Assembly (NCBI GenBank): GCA_963623875.1
Contig: CAVFNL010000024.1
Location: 1 to 40,567 of the forward strand
Direction of reading: 5' to 3'
Length of the DNA stretch: 40,567 bases
Source: UBA3206 sp963623875
GTDB taxonomy: Bacteria; Bacillota_I; Bacilli_A; Acholeplasmatales; Anaeroplasmataceae
The notes beneath the pieces were generated by a model. It was not told the DNA's origin and ran no database searches. It worked only from the letters and a program-made list of their open reading frames with translations. Positions 1 to 7,154 of this stretch are shown here, one piece after another. Positions within the stretch are counted from its first letter, which is position 1, and each line of letters opens with the position of its first letter. The translations under genes and the position numbers were made by a program.

Positions 1-182
1 TTAAGCATAGATAGGGCCATTGTTTTTCCGAAACGGCGTGGACGTGTGAGGCACAAGAAATAATTTTCTGTATTATAAAGTCTATTACATTCCTTTATCA
101 ACATACTTTTATCAATATATATTTCTGTATTAAGTACTCTTTTAAATCTAGCATTATCTTGATTTAATATAGTGCCATACAA
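1..182 (-). CDS. AAA-ATPase-like / PD-(D/E)XK nuclease family protein, N-terminal part (cut by window edge)
   Basis: Only the first 60 codons are inside the window; the gene runs off the left edge. The translation contains ILNQDNARFKRVLNTEIYID, then a Walker A-like RPRRFGKTMALSML. This is the hallmark of the large AAA-ATPase_like family that usually ends in a PD-(D/E)XK nuclease-like domain; these proteins are common and often multicopy in gut Firmicutes and Bacteroidetes, with unclear function. The only usable start in this frame is TTG at 182, because a stop codon lies directly upstream. It is supported by an AGGATG ribosome site 5 nt before it and by an extended -10 box at 199-208. The C-terminal nuclease half cannot be seen. 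Confidence 0.72.
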   Translation of the reverse strand, partial: MYGTILNQDNARFKRVLNTEIYIDKSMLIKECNRLYNTENYFLCLTRPRRFGKTMALSML

Positions 183-198
183 TCACATCCTTTATTTT

Positions 199-208
199 AT
201 TATACCAT
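199..208 (-). promoter_or_regulatory. Extended -10 promoter of the AAA-ATPase-like gene
   Basis: On the minus strand this reads ATGGTATAAT, a TGn extended -10 box. Transcription would start near 192, giving a leader of only about 10 nt that begins at the AGGATG ribosome site. The same ten bases precede tmcAL and def. No good -35 is visible, as expected for an extended -10 promoter. Confidence 0.55.
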
Positions 209-365
209 TAAATTTAGTTAGATTATTTTTATATCATTTTAACTCATTCACAAAAACAATGCCTCATTCTTTATTATTTACTAAAGGGGAAATATTACTA
301 GCAAAATTTTGTAATCATATTTATATTTATTATTTTTACTTTTAATATAAGATATATTTTCAAAT

Positions 366-375
366 ATGGTATAAT
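366..375 (+). promoter_or_regulatory. Extended -10 promoter of tmcAL
   Basis: ATGGTATAAT lies 16 nt before the chosen ATG at 392. The predicted start point (about 382) coincides with the GGTGA ribosome site at 382-386, so the leader is about 10 nt. This also rules out the in-frame upstream ATG at 380, which would fall before the transcript start. Confidence 0.6.
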
Positions 376-391
376 TTATATGGTGATACAC

Positions 392-1522
392 ATGAAAATA
401 ATAGGAATTATTGCTGAATACAATCCTCTACATAACGGTCACGTACATCATTTTAATTGTATTAAAAAAGATGATGATGATATTTTAATAGCCGTAATAA
501 GTGGAAACGTTGTAAATAGAGGCGAAATTAGCGTTTTTAATAAATTTGATAAAGCCTCTTTAGCCCTACAAATGGGGGTTGATATTGTGCTTGAAATCCC
601 TTCTGTTTATGTATTACAATCATCAAACACTTTCGCAAGACGAGCCATTGAACTTCTTCATTTATGTAATGTTACAGATATTTATTTTGGCTCCGAAGAA
701 AATGATTTAGAACTTATTAAAAAATATTATGTTACTTCTAAAAGTAATGATTATAACAATATATTAAAAGAATATTTAAGTCTTGGTTATAGTTATAAAT
801 CATCTTCTATAGAAGCTTTTAATAAACTTGGTCTAAAGCCACTAAATTCAAACGATATGCTAGCTCTTTCATACTATTGCGCAAATGTTGATTATAACTA
901 TAATATAAATCTACATACTATTAAACGAGAGAATAATTATAGTTCTACTTCATTATGCGATAATATTACAAGCGCTACTTCCTTAAGACTTAACAGCGAT
1001 AAACTTTTAGGAAGAGTTCCTAAATATAGCTATGATTTATTTTTAAAAAAAGGATTTTATGATAATAACAAAATATTTGATTTTTTAAAAGTAATAATAC
1101 TATCTAGCAATTTAAGGGATATATTTTTAATTGAAGAAGGATTTGAAAATTCTTTAAAACAAATTTATAAATATACCGATTACAAATCTTTTTTAAAATC
1201 ACTAAATACAAAACGATACTCTATAGCTAAAATTGAACGCATAATGTTAAATATTTTGTTTAACATCAAGAAATGTGATATGGCAAATATTAATAAGCAA
1301 AATCTTGATTTTATAAGAGTATTAGGATTTAACTGTGTTGGTCAAAAATATTTAAATAGTATAAAATCAATTGTTAAAATCTATACGAACATTAAAAATG
1401 GTATAAATGATATTTTAGATATAGAAATTAAAATATCTAAAATATTAGATACAATATATAAAGATAATTTGTTGTCTTTAGAACAAAAATCTCCAATAAT
1501 TATAAAAAATACCTCCAGGTAA
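392..1522 (+). CDS. tmcAL: tRNA(Met) cytidine acetate ligase TmcAL (YlbM family)
   Basis: A 376-residue nucleotidyltransferase-fold protein, close to the usual length of about 400. The N-terminus MKIIGIIAEYNPLHNGH carries the NxxHxGH-type nucleotide-binding signature. It is followed by ISGNVVNRGEIS and then a segment ending YFGSEE, in the order seen in TmcAL/YlbM. In Bacillus the enzyme uses ATP and acetate to make N4-acetylcytidine at the wobble position of elongator tRNA-Met. An in-frame ATG exists at 380, but the GGTGA site at 382-386 is correctly spaced only for the ATG at 392. The gene stands alone on the plus strand and its stop codon lies inside a hairpin shared with the convergent symporter gene. 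Function is inferred from motifs. Confidence 0.9.
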   Translation: MKIIGIIAEYNPLHNGHVHHFNCIKKDDDDILIAVISGNVVNRGEISVFNKFDKASLALQMGVDIVLEIPSVYVLQSSNTFARRAIELLHLCNVTDIYFGSEENDLELIKKYYVTSKSNDYNNILKEYLSLGYSYKSSSIEAFNKLGLKPLNSNDMLALSYYCANVDYNYNINLHTIKRENNYSSTSLCDNITSATSLRLNSDKLLGRVPKYSYDLFLKKGFYDNNKIFDFLKVIILSSNLRDIFLIEEGFENSLKQIYKYTDYKSFLKSLNTKRYSIAKIERIMLNILFNIKKCDMANINKQNLDFIRVLGFNCVGQKYLNSIKSIVKIYTNIKNGINDILDIEIKISKILDTIYKDNLLSLEQKSPIIIKNTSR

Positions 1523-1540
1523 AACTGGAGGTATTAGTTT
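1508..1540 (-). terminator. Intrinsic terminator between convergent tmcAL and the symporter gene
   Basis: An 11-bp stem (AATACCTCCAG / CTGGAGGTATT) with a GTAAAA loop spans 1508-1535. On the minus strand it is followed by a T-rich run, so it mainly ends the symporter transcript. The T-tract on the plus strand is weak, but the hairpin includes the tmcAL stop codon and may serve both genes. Confidence 0.8.
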
Positions 1541-3032
1541 AATTATTGTCTAAAACTTCTACTTTTTTATTTTCTTCTTCGGCCTCTTTTATCATTAATT
1601 CATTTTGTTTAACATACGCTGATAACATTGGTTCTACATCCACACCTTTTTTGCGTTGGTGGTAGTTTACGACAACCCTTTTTAATACACCAGATAACAA
1701 AATTAAACCTATTAAGTTTGGCACAGACATTAAAACATTAAAGCTATCTGATAAATTCCATACCACATCTATCTTGAGGGTAGCTCCAGCCACAACTAAT
1801 AAGACATATATTATCTTAAATGGTAATATAGCACCTTCTCCAAAGACAAACTCTACTCCTCTTTCGCCATAAAATTCCCAAGAAAGAACTGTTGTGAATG
1901 CGAATAGTGTTAATATAATTGAAAATATAATTCTTCCAAATAGTCCATATGTATTTTCAAAACACCATAGTGCCATAGGCGCTCCTTTTTCAAGGGCTCC
2001 ATCTAAGAATCTATCATAAGCACCTGTTGTAAGGAATACTAAAGCCATTAGTGTACAAATTACAAAAGTATCTAAGAAAACCTCAAAAATGCCCCATAAT
2101 CCTTGTTTAACAGGCTCTTTAACATCTGATGTACTATGTGCCATAACAGATGAACCAAGTCCTGCTTCATTAGAAAATACTCCACGAGCTATTCCATATC
2201 TCATACCTCTTAGAATTCCATATCCTAAAATACCAGATCCAAAAGATTTAAAACTGAAAGCTTCCACAAATATACGCTTAAATGCATTAGGTATTGCGGT
2301 AGCGTGACATAAGATCATAATAATTGCTAGAAACATAAATATAAGCGCCATAATAGGCACAACGAATGAAGCAAATTTACCAATACGTTCAATTCCACCA
2401 ACTATTACTAAAAATACTACCACCGCTACTATTATTCCAGTTACTAAAAGTGGAATATTGCATGATCCTTTAAGAGTTGCAGAAATACTATTAACTTGAG
2501 CCATATTATATCCAATTGAGGCAAATATACAGAATATACTAAAAAGTATTGCTAACCACTTCCACCCAAGACCATGAGTGATGTAATACATAGCTCCTCC
2601 TCTATATTCACCTTTTTCATTTCTTCTTCTATAATAAATACCTAAAACATTTTCACTAAAGTTTGTAAGCATACCAAAAAATGCACTAAACCACATCCAA
2701 AAAATTGCGCCTGGTCCTCCAAGACATAATGCAGTTGAAACCCCTACAATATTTCCTGTACCAACAGTTCCGGCAATAGCTGCCGCAAAGGCTTGAAATT
2801 GAGATATAGCTCCATGTTTCTTATCTTTCTTTTCTTTTTTAACAATTGATTTAACAGCTGGTACTATTGTCTCTTTAATACTAGTATTAAAATCTGTGAT
2901 TTGTAAAAATTTAAGTCTAATAGATAATAATATACCAGTACTTAGTATTAAAATCATCATTATAGGTGATAAAACATTACCATTAATTTTATCAATTACA
3001 TCTGATATTTTCCCTATTACATTAAAAAGCAT
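1539..3032 (-). CDS. Sodium:alanine symporter, AGCS family
   Basis: A 497-residue integral membrane protein with about ten hydrophobic segments. Family signatures are clear: AGTVGTGNIVGVSTALCLGG early in the protein and FSNEAGLGSSVMAHSTSDV in the middle. AGCS carriers import alanine, glycine or related small amino acids with sodium. The substrate cannot be chosen from sequence alone, although alanine or glycine is most common in the family. The C-terminus is a charged cytoplasmic tail rich in Glu and Lys. The start is supported by an AAAGGAGA site about 7 nt upstream. It is transcribed alone, ending in the hairpin at 1508-1535. Confidence 0.92.
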   Translation of the reverse strand: MLFNVIGKISDVIDKINGNVLSPIMMILILSTGILLSIRLKFLQITDFNTSIKETIVPAVKSIVKKEKKDKKHGAISQFQAFAAAIAGTVGTGNIVGVSTALCLGGPGAIFWMWFSAFFGMLTNFSENVLGIYYRRRNEKGEYRGGAMYYITHGLGWKWLAILFSIFCIFASIGYNMAQVNSISATLKGSCNIPLLVTGIIVAVVVFLVIVGGIERIGKFASFVVPIMALIFMFLAIIMILCHATAIPNAFKRIFVEAFSFKSFGSGILGYGILRGMRYGIARGVFSNEAGLGSSVMAHSTSDVKEPVKQGLWGIFEVFLDTFVICTLMALVFLTTGAYDRFLDGALEKGAPMALWCFENTYGLFGRIIFSIILTLFAFTTVLSWEFYGERGVEFVFGEGAILPFKIIYVLLVVAGATLKIDVVWNLSDSFNVLMSVPNLIGLILLSGVLKRVVVNYHQRKKGVDVEPMLSAYVKQNELMIKEAEEENKKVEVLDNN

Positions 3033-3180
3033 AAATATTCTCCTTTAAATCAGTTATAACTTATACTATCATATTTTAATAGTCTCAGAAAGATAAATAT
3101 GAATTTTATGAAAAATTATATTTTGATTTAAATTTTATTTTAAATTATCGCTTTTTATTCGAAATATTAATCTTTTTTCA

Positions 3181-3208
3181 ACAAAAAAAGGCCGTGAAAC
3201 ACAGCCTT
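3181..3208 (-). terminator. Intrinsic terminator of htpG
   Basis: On the minus strand AAGGCTGTG-TTT-CACGGCCTT forms a 9-bp stem with one G-U pair, followed by a run of seven T. It starts a few bases after the htpG stop codon. Confidence 0.9.
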
Positions 3209-3214
3209 AAGTTA

Positions 3215-5119
3215 TTATTTATTAGCATTTACAAATAATTCACACATTATTTTTGCAAATTCTTGGTTATCTTTTACAGGAAGTCCTTCAACAATAAGGG
3301 CATTATCATATAAGAATGTTGCGTATTTTTTAATATCATCTTTATTATTATCATACGCTTTTTCTACTGCCTTAAATACATCATGGTTTGGATTGATTTC
3401 AAGAACTTTTTCAGCTTTAGCTCCATATTTATCTTGAGCAGATAAGATCTTCTCCATTTCTAAAGATACATTATTCTTTGATGAAAGACATACTGCGTTT
3501 TCAGTCAAACGTTTAGAAAGTACTACATCTGATACATCATCTTTTAATGCTTCTTTTAAGGCTTCTAATAAGTCTTTCTTTTCTTCTTTAATTTCATCAA
3601 TCTTCTTGTTTTCTTCCTCATCAAGAAGGTCAAGATCACCTGTATTTACTGATTTAAATTTCTTCTCATCATATGTACTCATTACATTGAATAAGAATTC
3701 ATCTACACCATCTGTACAAATTAAGACATCATATCCTTTTTTCTTTAATTGATCAAGATATGGAAGTTTTGATACAGTATCGAAATCTTTTCCACTTGCA
3801 TAATATATTTCTTTTTGATCCTCTTTCATTGATGAAACATATTCTTTAAGTGTTTGATATTTATTAGTATTTAAAGTCTTAAATAATAATAAATCTTTAA
3901 GTTTATCTTTATTCATTCCAAAGTTTTCATAACATCCATACTTTAGTGATATACCATATTCATCAAAGAAAGTTTCATATTGTGCTCTATCAGTTTTTAA
4001 TGTTTTTTCAAATTCTGATAGAATCTTACGCTCTACATTTGAAGCAATCTTCTTTAATGTCTTATCATCTTGAAGCATTTCACGAGAAATATTTAATGAT
4101 AAATCTGATGTGTCTACAAGACCACGTACAAATTTAAGATAATCTGGTATTAAGTCCTTGCACTTGTCTAAAATAAATACACCCTTAGTATATAATTGAA
4201 GACCACGTTCAAATTCTTCTGAATATAAGTTCATTGGTGATTTCTTTGGTACAAATAACAATGCATTATAAGAAACCACACCCTCTACATTGAAATGCAT
4301 AGACATCATAGGGTCTTGATAATCATAGAATTTATCCTTATAGAATCCATCTAATTCTTCTTTTGTAATTTCTGATTTATTTTTCTTCCATAAAGGTTTC
4401 ATTGAGTTTACTGTTTTAAGAGTATGTTCTTCTTTTTCTTTTGGATTACCTTTATCATCAACTTCATCAGATTTTACCCATTCTGTTACATATGTTTTAA
4501 TAGGGTATCTAATATAATCTGAATATTTTACAATTAAATCCTTAATCTTATATTCATCAAGATATTCTGAATATTTAACATCTTCAGTATCATCTTTTAA
4601 GTGAATAATAATTGTAGTACCACAAGTGCTCTTATCACATGTGTCAATTGTATATGATTCTAATCCTTCACTTCTAAATATATAAGCTTTATCTGATTTA
4701 GGTGACTTAGTTAACACCTCAACACTAGATCCTACAATGAACGCACTATAAAATCCTACTCCAAATTGTCCGATAATATCTACATCTGCTTTATTTTTTT
4801 CATCTAAGTTTTCAACAAATTCTTTAGATCCACTCTTAGCTATTGTACCTAAATTATTCTTTAATTCATCATATGTAAAACCAATACCATTATCAGTAAT
4901 TGTTATTGTTTTATCATCTTTGTTAGCTACAACAATAATTTCATAATCATTTGGTGTAACAGTTGAATCTGTTAATGTTAAATAGTGATGCTTATCAATC
5001 GCATCTGATGCATTTGATATTAATTCACGAAGGAAAATATCCTTATTTGTATAAATTGAATTAATCATCAAATCTAATAATCTTTTTGTTTCAGTTTTAA
5101 ATTTAATTTCTTCTGCCAT
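3215..5119 (-). CDS. htpG: Molecular chaperone HtpG (Hsp90 family)
   Basis: A 634-residue full-length bacterial Hsp90. The N-terminal GHKL ATPase domain shows ELISNASDAIDK, DNGIGFT and IGQFGVGFYSAFIV, which hold the ATP-binding and lid residues. The middle domain contains the catalytic-loop segment SLNISREMLQ. The C-terminal dimerisation domain runs to the end. It is an ATP-driven homodimeric cytosolic chaperone of late folding intermediates. The start is supported by AAGGAG about 10 nt upstream. It is monocistronic, with a consensus promoter overlapped by a CIRCE-like inverted repeat and a strong terminator. This suggests HrcA-type heat-shock control (see 5150-5192). Confidence 0.97.
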   Translation of the reverse strand: MAEEIKFKTETKRLLDLMINSIYTNKDIFLRELISNASDAIDKHHYLTLTDSTVTPNDYEIIVVANKDDKTITITDNGIGFTYDELKNNLGTIAKSGSKEFVENLDEKNKADVDIIGQFGVGFYSAFIVGSSVEVLTKSPKSDKAYIFRSEGLESYTIDTCDKSTCGTTIIIHLKDDTEDVKYSEYLDEYKIKDLIVKYSDYIRYPIKTYVTEWVKSDEVDDKGNPKEKEEHTLKTVNSMKPLWKKNKSEITKEELDGFYKDKFYDYQDPMMSMHFNVEGVVSYNALLFVPKKSPMNLYSEEFERGLQLYTKGVFILDKCKDLIPDYLKFVRGLVDTSDLSLNISREMLQDDKTLKKIASNVERKILSEFEKTLKTDRAQYETFFDEYGISLKYGCYENFGMNKDKLKDLLLFKTLNTNKYQTLKEYVSSMKEDQKEIYYASGKDFDTVSKLPYLDQLKKKGYDVLICTDGVDEFLFNVMSTYDEKKFKSVNTGDLDLLDEEENKKIDEIKEEKKDLLEALKEALKDDVSDVVLSKRLTENAVCLSSKNNVSLEMEKILSAQDKYGAKAEKVLEINPNHDVFKAVEKAYDNNKDDIKKYATFLYDNALIVEGLPVKDNQEFAKIMCELFVNANK

Positions 5120-5149
5120 TTTAATACAACTCCTTCATAAAACACTAGT

Positions 5150-5192
5150 ATTATAGTTACTTTTCTTGGCAATGTCAATAATAGAGTGCCAA
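5150..5192 (-). promoter_or_regulatory. htpG promoter overlapped by a CIRCE-like operator
   Basis: On the minus strand TTGACA (5173-5178) and TATAAT (5150-5155) are separated by exactly 17 nt, a perfect consensus promoter. At 5166-5192 the plus strand reads TTGGCAATG-N9-GAGTGCCAA. The HrcA operator CIRCE is TTAGCACTC-N9-GAGTGCTAA, so the arm length and the 9-nt spacer match exactly. The right arm matches 8 of 9 bases and the left arm 6 of 9. The element covers the -35 box, so binding would block the polymerase. Confidence 0.65.
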
Positions 5193-5199
5193 ATAAATT

Positions 5200-5228
5200 A
5201 AAAAAAGAAAAGCCCGGGAGGGCTCTTT
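5200..5228 (-). terminator. Intrinsic terminator of the RpiB/LacAB gene
   Basis: On the minus strand AAGAGCCC-TCCC-GGGCTTTT forms an 8-bp stem (5208-5227), followed by C and six T. It begins directly after the stop codon of the isomerase gene. Confidence 0.88.
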
Positions 5229-5864
5229 TTATGCTAATACTGATTTTATAAAATCAACGATTTCTTTATTTGTAGCTTCTTTAAAGAAATATTCTTTAAA
5301 TGTAGGTCTATCAATAGTCTCTAATAAGAAATCTTTATCAATATCTTTTAAAATATCAATAAGAGGTCTATATGTCTTTTCTTTAATAGAATCTAAAATC
5401 TTTTTATTTCTTTGTTCAGGGATAACTCTATCCTTAGGATATCCTCCACCAAATGGTGCTTTAAATAAGTTCTCATAAACATTTTCTAAGTTTAATTCAG
5501 CACCCCAACCAAATCCTTTAGCAAATGGTTGTGCGATAGCATTCCCATCATTTATTTGTCCAAATAGATATGCATCAGATGGTTCTACTACATATCCACA
5601 TAAAACACCTGGGAAAGAATTTAGAGCAAGTAGAGCGCCTTCTCCAGTTCCACATCCTGTAACAATAAAGTCTGCAGCACCAGAATTTATTAAGATTGCG
5701 GCAAGTAATCCATTTTGAACATATGTTAATGGTTTATCTTCACCTGATGTCATACCATAGTTATATACAACATGTCCGTATTTAGTAGCTACCTTATTTA
5801 AGGCAGTATAAATAATTTCATTTTTTGAAGCTTGTGAATTTTCATTGATTAAAGCAATTTTCAT
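5229..5864 (-). CDS. RpiB/LacA/LacB family sugar-phosphate isomerase
   Basis: A 211-residue member of the RpiB/LacAB isomerase family. The core (residues 1-150) has the conserved TGCGTGEGALLALN motif, with the catalytic Cys of the RpiB family, and a GNAIAQPFAKGFGWG segment. It is longer than ordinary RpiB (about 150 aa). The extra C-terminal part begins at GGYPKDRVIPEQR and resembles the longer ribose/galactose isomerase subgroup. It should interconvert an aldose and a ketose phosphate, but ribose-5-phosphate, galactose-6-phosphate or another sugar cannot be told apart here. The ribosome site AAAGGAG lies upstream of the ATG. It is monocistronic, with its own terminator. Confidence 0.85.
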   Translation of the reverse strand: MKIALINENSQASKNEIIYTALNKVATKYGHVVYNYGMTSGEDKPLTYVQNGLLAAILINSGAADFIVTGCGTGEGALLALNSFPGVLCGYVVEPSDAYLFGQINDGNAIAQPFAKGFGWGAELNLENVYENLFKAPFGGGYPKDRVIPEQRNKKILDSIKEKTYRPLIDILKDIDKDFLLETIDRPTFKEYFFKEATNKEIVDFIKSVLA

Positions 5865-5932
5865 TTTTATATTCTCCTTTAAATTAATCTAATAAAATTA
5901 TATCATATGAATAATTGTTTTTGAATTTATTT

Positions 5933-5960
5933 ATAAAAAAAATCCAGCATACGCTGAATT
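5933..5960 (-). terminator. Intrinsic terminator of rplS
   Basis: On the minus strand AATTCAGC-GTAT-GCTGGATT forms an 8-bp stem, followed by a run of T. It lies about 15 nt after the rplS stop codon. Confidence 0.85.
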
Positions 5961-5974
5961 CTTTTTTTGGCTTA

Positions 5975-6334
5975 TTATCTCTTTTCTTTAATACGAGCAG
6001 CCTTAGCAGATAATGTACGAATGTAGTTAAGTTTTGCACGTCTAACCTTTCCACGTCTTACAACTTGGATATGATCAATAACTGGTGCATTAACTGGGAA
6101 TGTACGTTCAACTCCGATTCCATAAGAATCCTTTCTTACTGTGAATGTAGCTGAAACACCATGTCCTTGTCTCTTGATTACAAGTCCTTCGAAAACTTGA
6201 AGTCTTGTATGATCACCTTCTTGAATCTTAACGAATACCTTAACGTTATCTCCAGCTCTAAATTCTGGAGTGTCTTTCTTTACGTACTCTGCAGTAATCT
6301 CATCGATTAATGCTTGACCCTTTGCGTTTGCCAT
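5975..6334 (-). CDS. rplS: 50S ribosomal protein L19
   Basis: A 119-residue protein of standard length, with the typical L19 blocks FRAGDNVKVFVKIQEGDHTRLQ, FEGLVIKRQGHG and TFTVRKDSYGIGVERTFPVN. It sits at the 30S/50S interface of the ribosome. The start is fixed by AGGAG at 6343-6347. In most Firmicutes rplS directly follows trmD in one operon. Here a two-gene accessory cassette lies between them and rplS has its own consensus promoter and a structured leader, so it is transcribed independently. Confidence 0.98.
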   Translation of the reverse strand: MANAKGQALIDEITAEYVKKDTPEFRAGDNVKVFVKIQEGDHTRLQVFEGLVIKRQGHGVSATFTVRKDSYGIGVERTFPVNAPVIDHIQVVRRGKVRRAKLNYIRTLSAKAARIKEKR

Positions 6335-6342
6335 AATATCAA

Positions 6343-6381
6343 CTCCTACCTTCCAAAATTCATAGGTTATACCCAGCGGAA
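6343..6381 (-). ncRNA. Putative L19 leader (autogenous regulatory element of rplS)
   Basis: The mRNA leader folds into a small two-part hairpin just before the ATG. The inner stem TGGGT-ATA-ACCTA uses 6371-6375 with 6363-6367. An outer TTCC/GGAA pairing uses 6378-6381 with 6351-6354. The outer stem abuts the AGGAG ribosome site, so folding or protein binding could control translation. Position and shape resemble the L19 leader known in Bacillaceae; the assignment is inferred and not tested against a covariance model. Confidence 0.55.
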
Positions 6382-6420
6382 TATTGTGCTTTGACTATTT
6401 ATAAAAACATAGCCTTATTT

Positions 6421-6449
6421 ATATTATCATTTATTTTAGGTATTATCAA
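6421..6449 (-). promoter_or_regulatory. rplS promoter
   Basis: On the minus strand TTGATA (6444-6449) and TAATAT (6421-6426) are separated by 17 nt. It lies just downstream of the stop codon of the beta-rich partner gene, so rplS can be expressed independently of the inserted cassette. Confidence 0.65.
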
Positions 6450-6461
6450 TACTAATTTTAC

Positions 6462-7154
6462 TTATTTTAAGCTAAATTTAATTTTTTTGGTTCTTGCAAT
6501 CTCATAATTGTCACAATCAAGTTCTATAATTTCATAACAATAAGTTCCAAATGCCAACCCCGTAATAGATTTAAACATAGTTCCTTCTTCTGTATATTTA
6601 GCTATTAATCTATTATTACTCTCAAAAATAGCATACAAATTAATTTTAGCAATTTTTGCATTGTCATTTACATAATTCCAATAAATATTAACTAAATCCC
6701 TACCTGTTTTATGTTCTGGCTTAATCAATACATTAAGTGTTTCCTGCTCTTCTAATTTCCTTTTTTCTTCTTCCTCTTTTATTTTCTTATAATACGCTTC
6801 TTTATCAGCCATTTCATATTCAATATCTATTTCAAAATCATCAAAAAGTTTTAAAGGTGTTGAAATTTTAATTTTGTTAATTGGTTTATCAAAATCTATA
6901 TCAATTTGTGGAAGTTGGCCTTTAAATAACTCTGTTGTTTTCTTCCATTCACTTCCTTCAAGATATTCTATTTGTAAAACATTTATATCGCTAATTTCAA
7001 ATATCAATTGATACTTCGCGATGGTAATATCATCTAATTGTTTTAACACAACCTTATCATCTAACACATTACACATCTTAACTTCAGCTGATTCAGGTTC
7101 CCTCAAATAAATTTTTATCATATTTTCAAATACAAACTTTTGATATTGATTCAT
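6462..7154 (-). CDS. Unknown beta-rich protein, partner of the upstream XRE-HEPN protein
   Basis: I do not recognise this 230-residue protein. It has no signal peptide or membrane segment. Residues 15-120 alternate hydrophobic and charged residues as in a beta sandwich. A charged helical linker follows (about 120-142, rich in Glu and Lys). Residues 143-230 look like an Ig/FN3-type beta domain ending YEIIELDCDNYEIARTKKIK. The start codon overlaps the stop of the upstream gene (TAAATG), so the two are translationally coupled and probably act together. It could be an antitoxin, a sensor or a structural partner of the HEPN protein; nothing in the sequence decides this. No terminator separates it from the rplS promoter. 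Confidence 0.8.
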   Translation of the reverse strand: MNQYQKFVFENMIKIYLREPESAEVKMCNVLDDKVVLKQLDDITIAKYQLIFEISDINVLQIEYLEGSEWKKTTELFKGQLPQIDIDFDKPINKIKISTPLKLFDDFEIDIEYEMADKEAYYKKIKEEEEKRKLEEQETLNVLIKPEHKTGRDLVNIYWNYVNDNAKIAKINLYAIFESNNRLIAKYTEEGTMFKSITGLAFGTYCYEIIELDCDNYEIARTKKIKFSLK

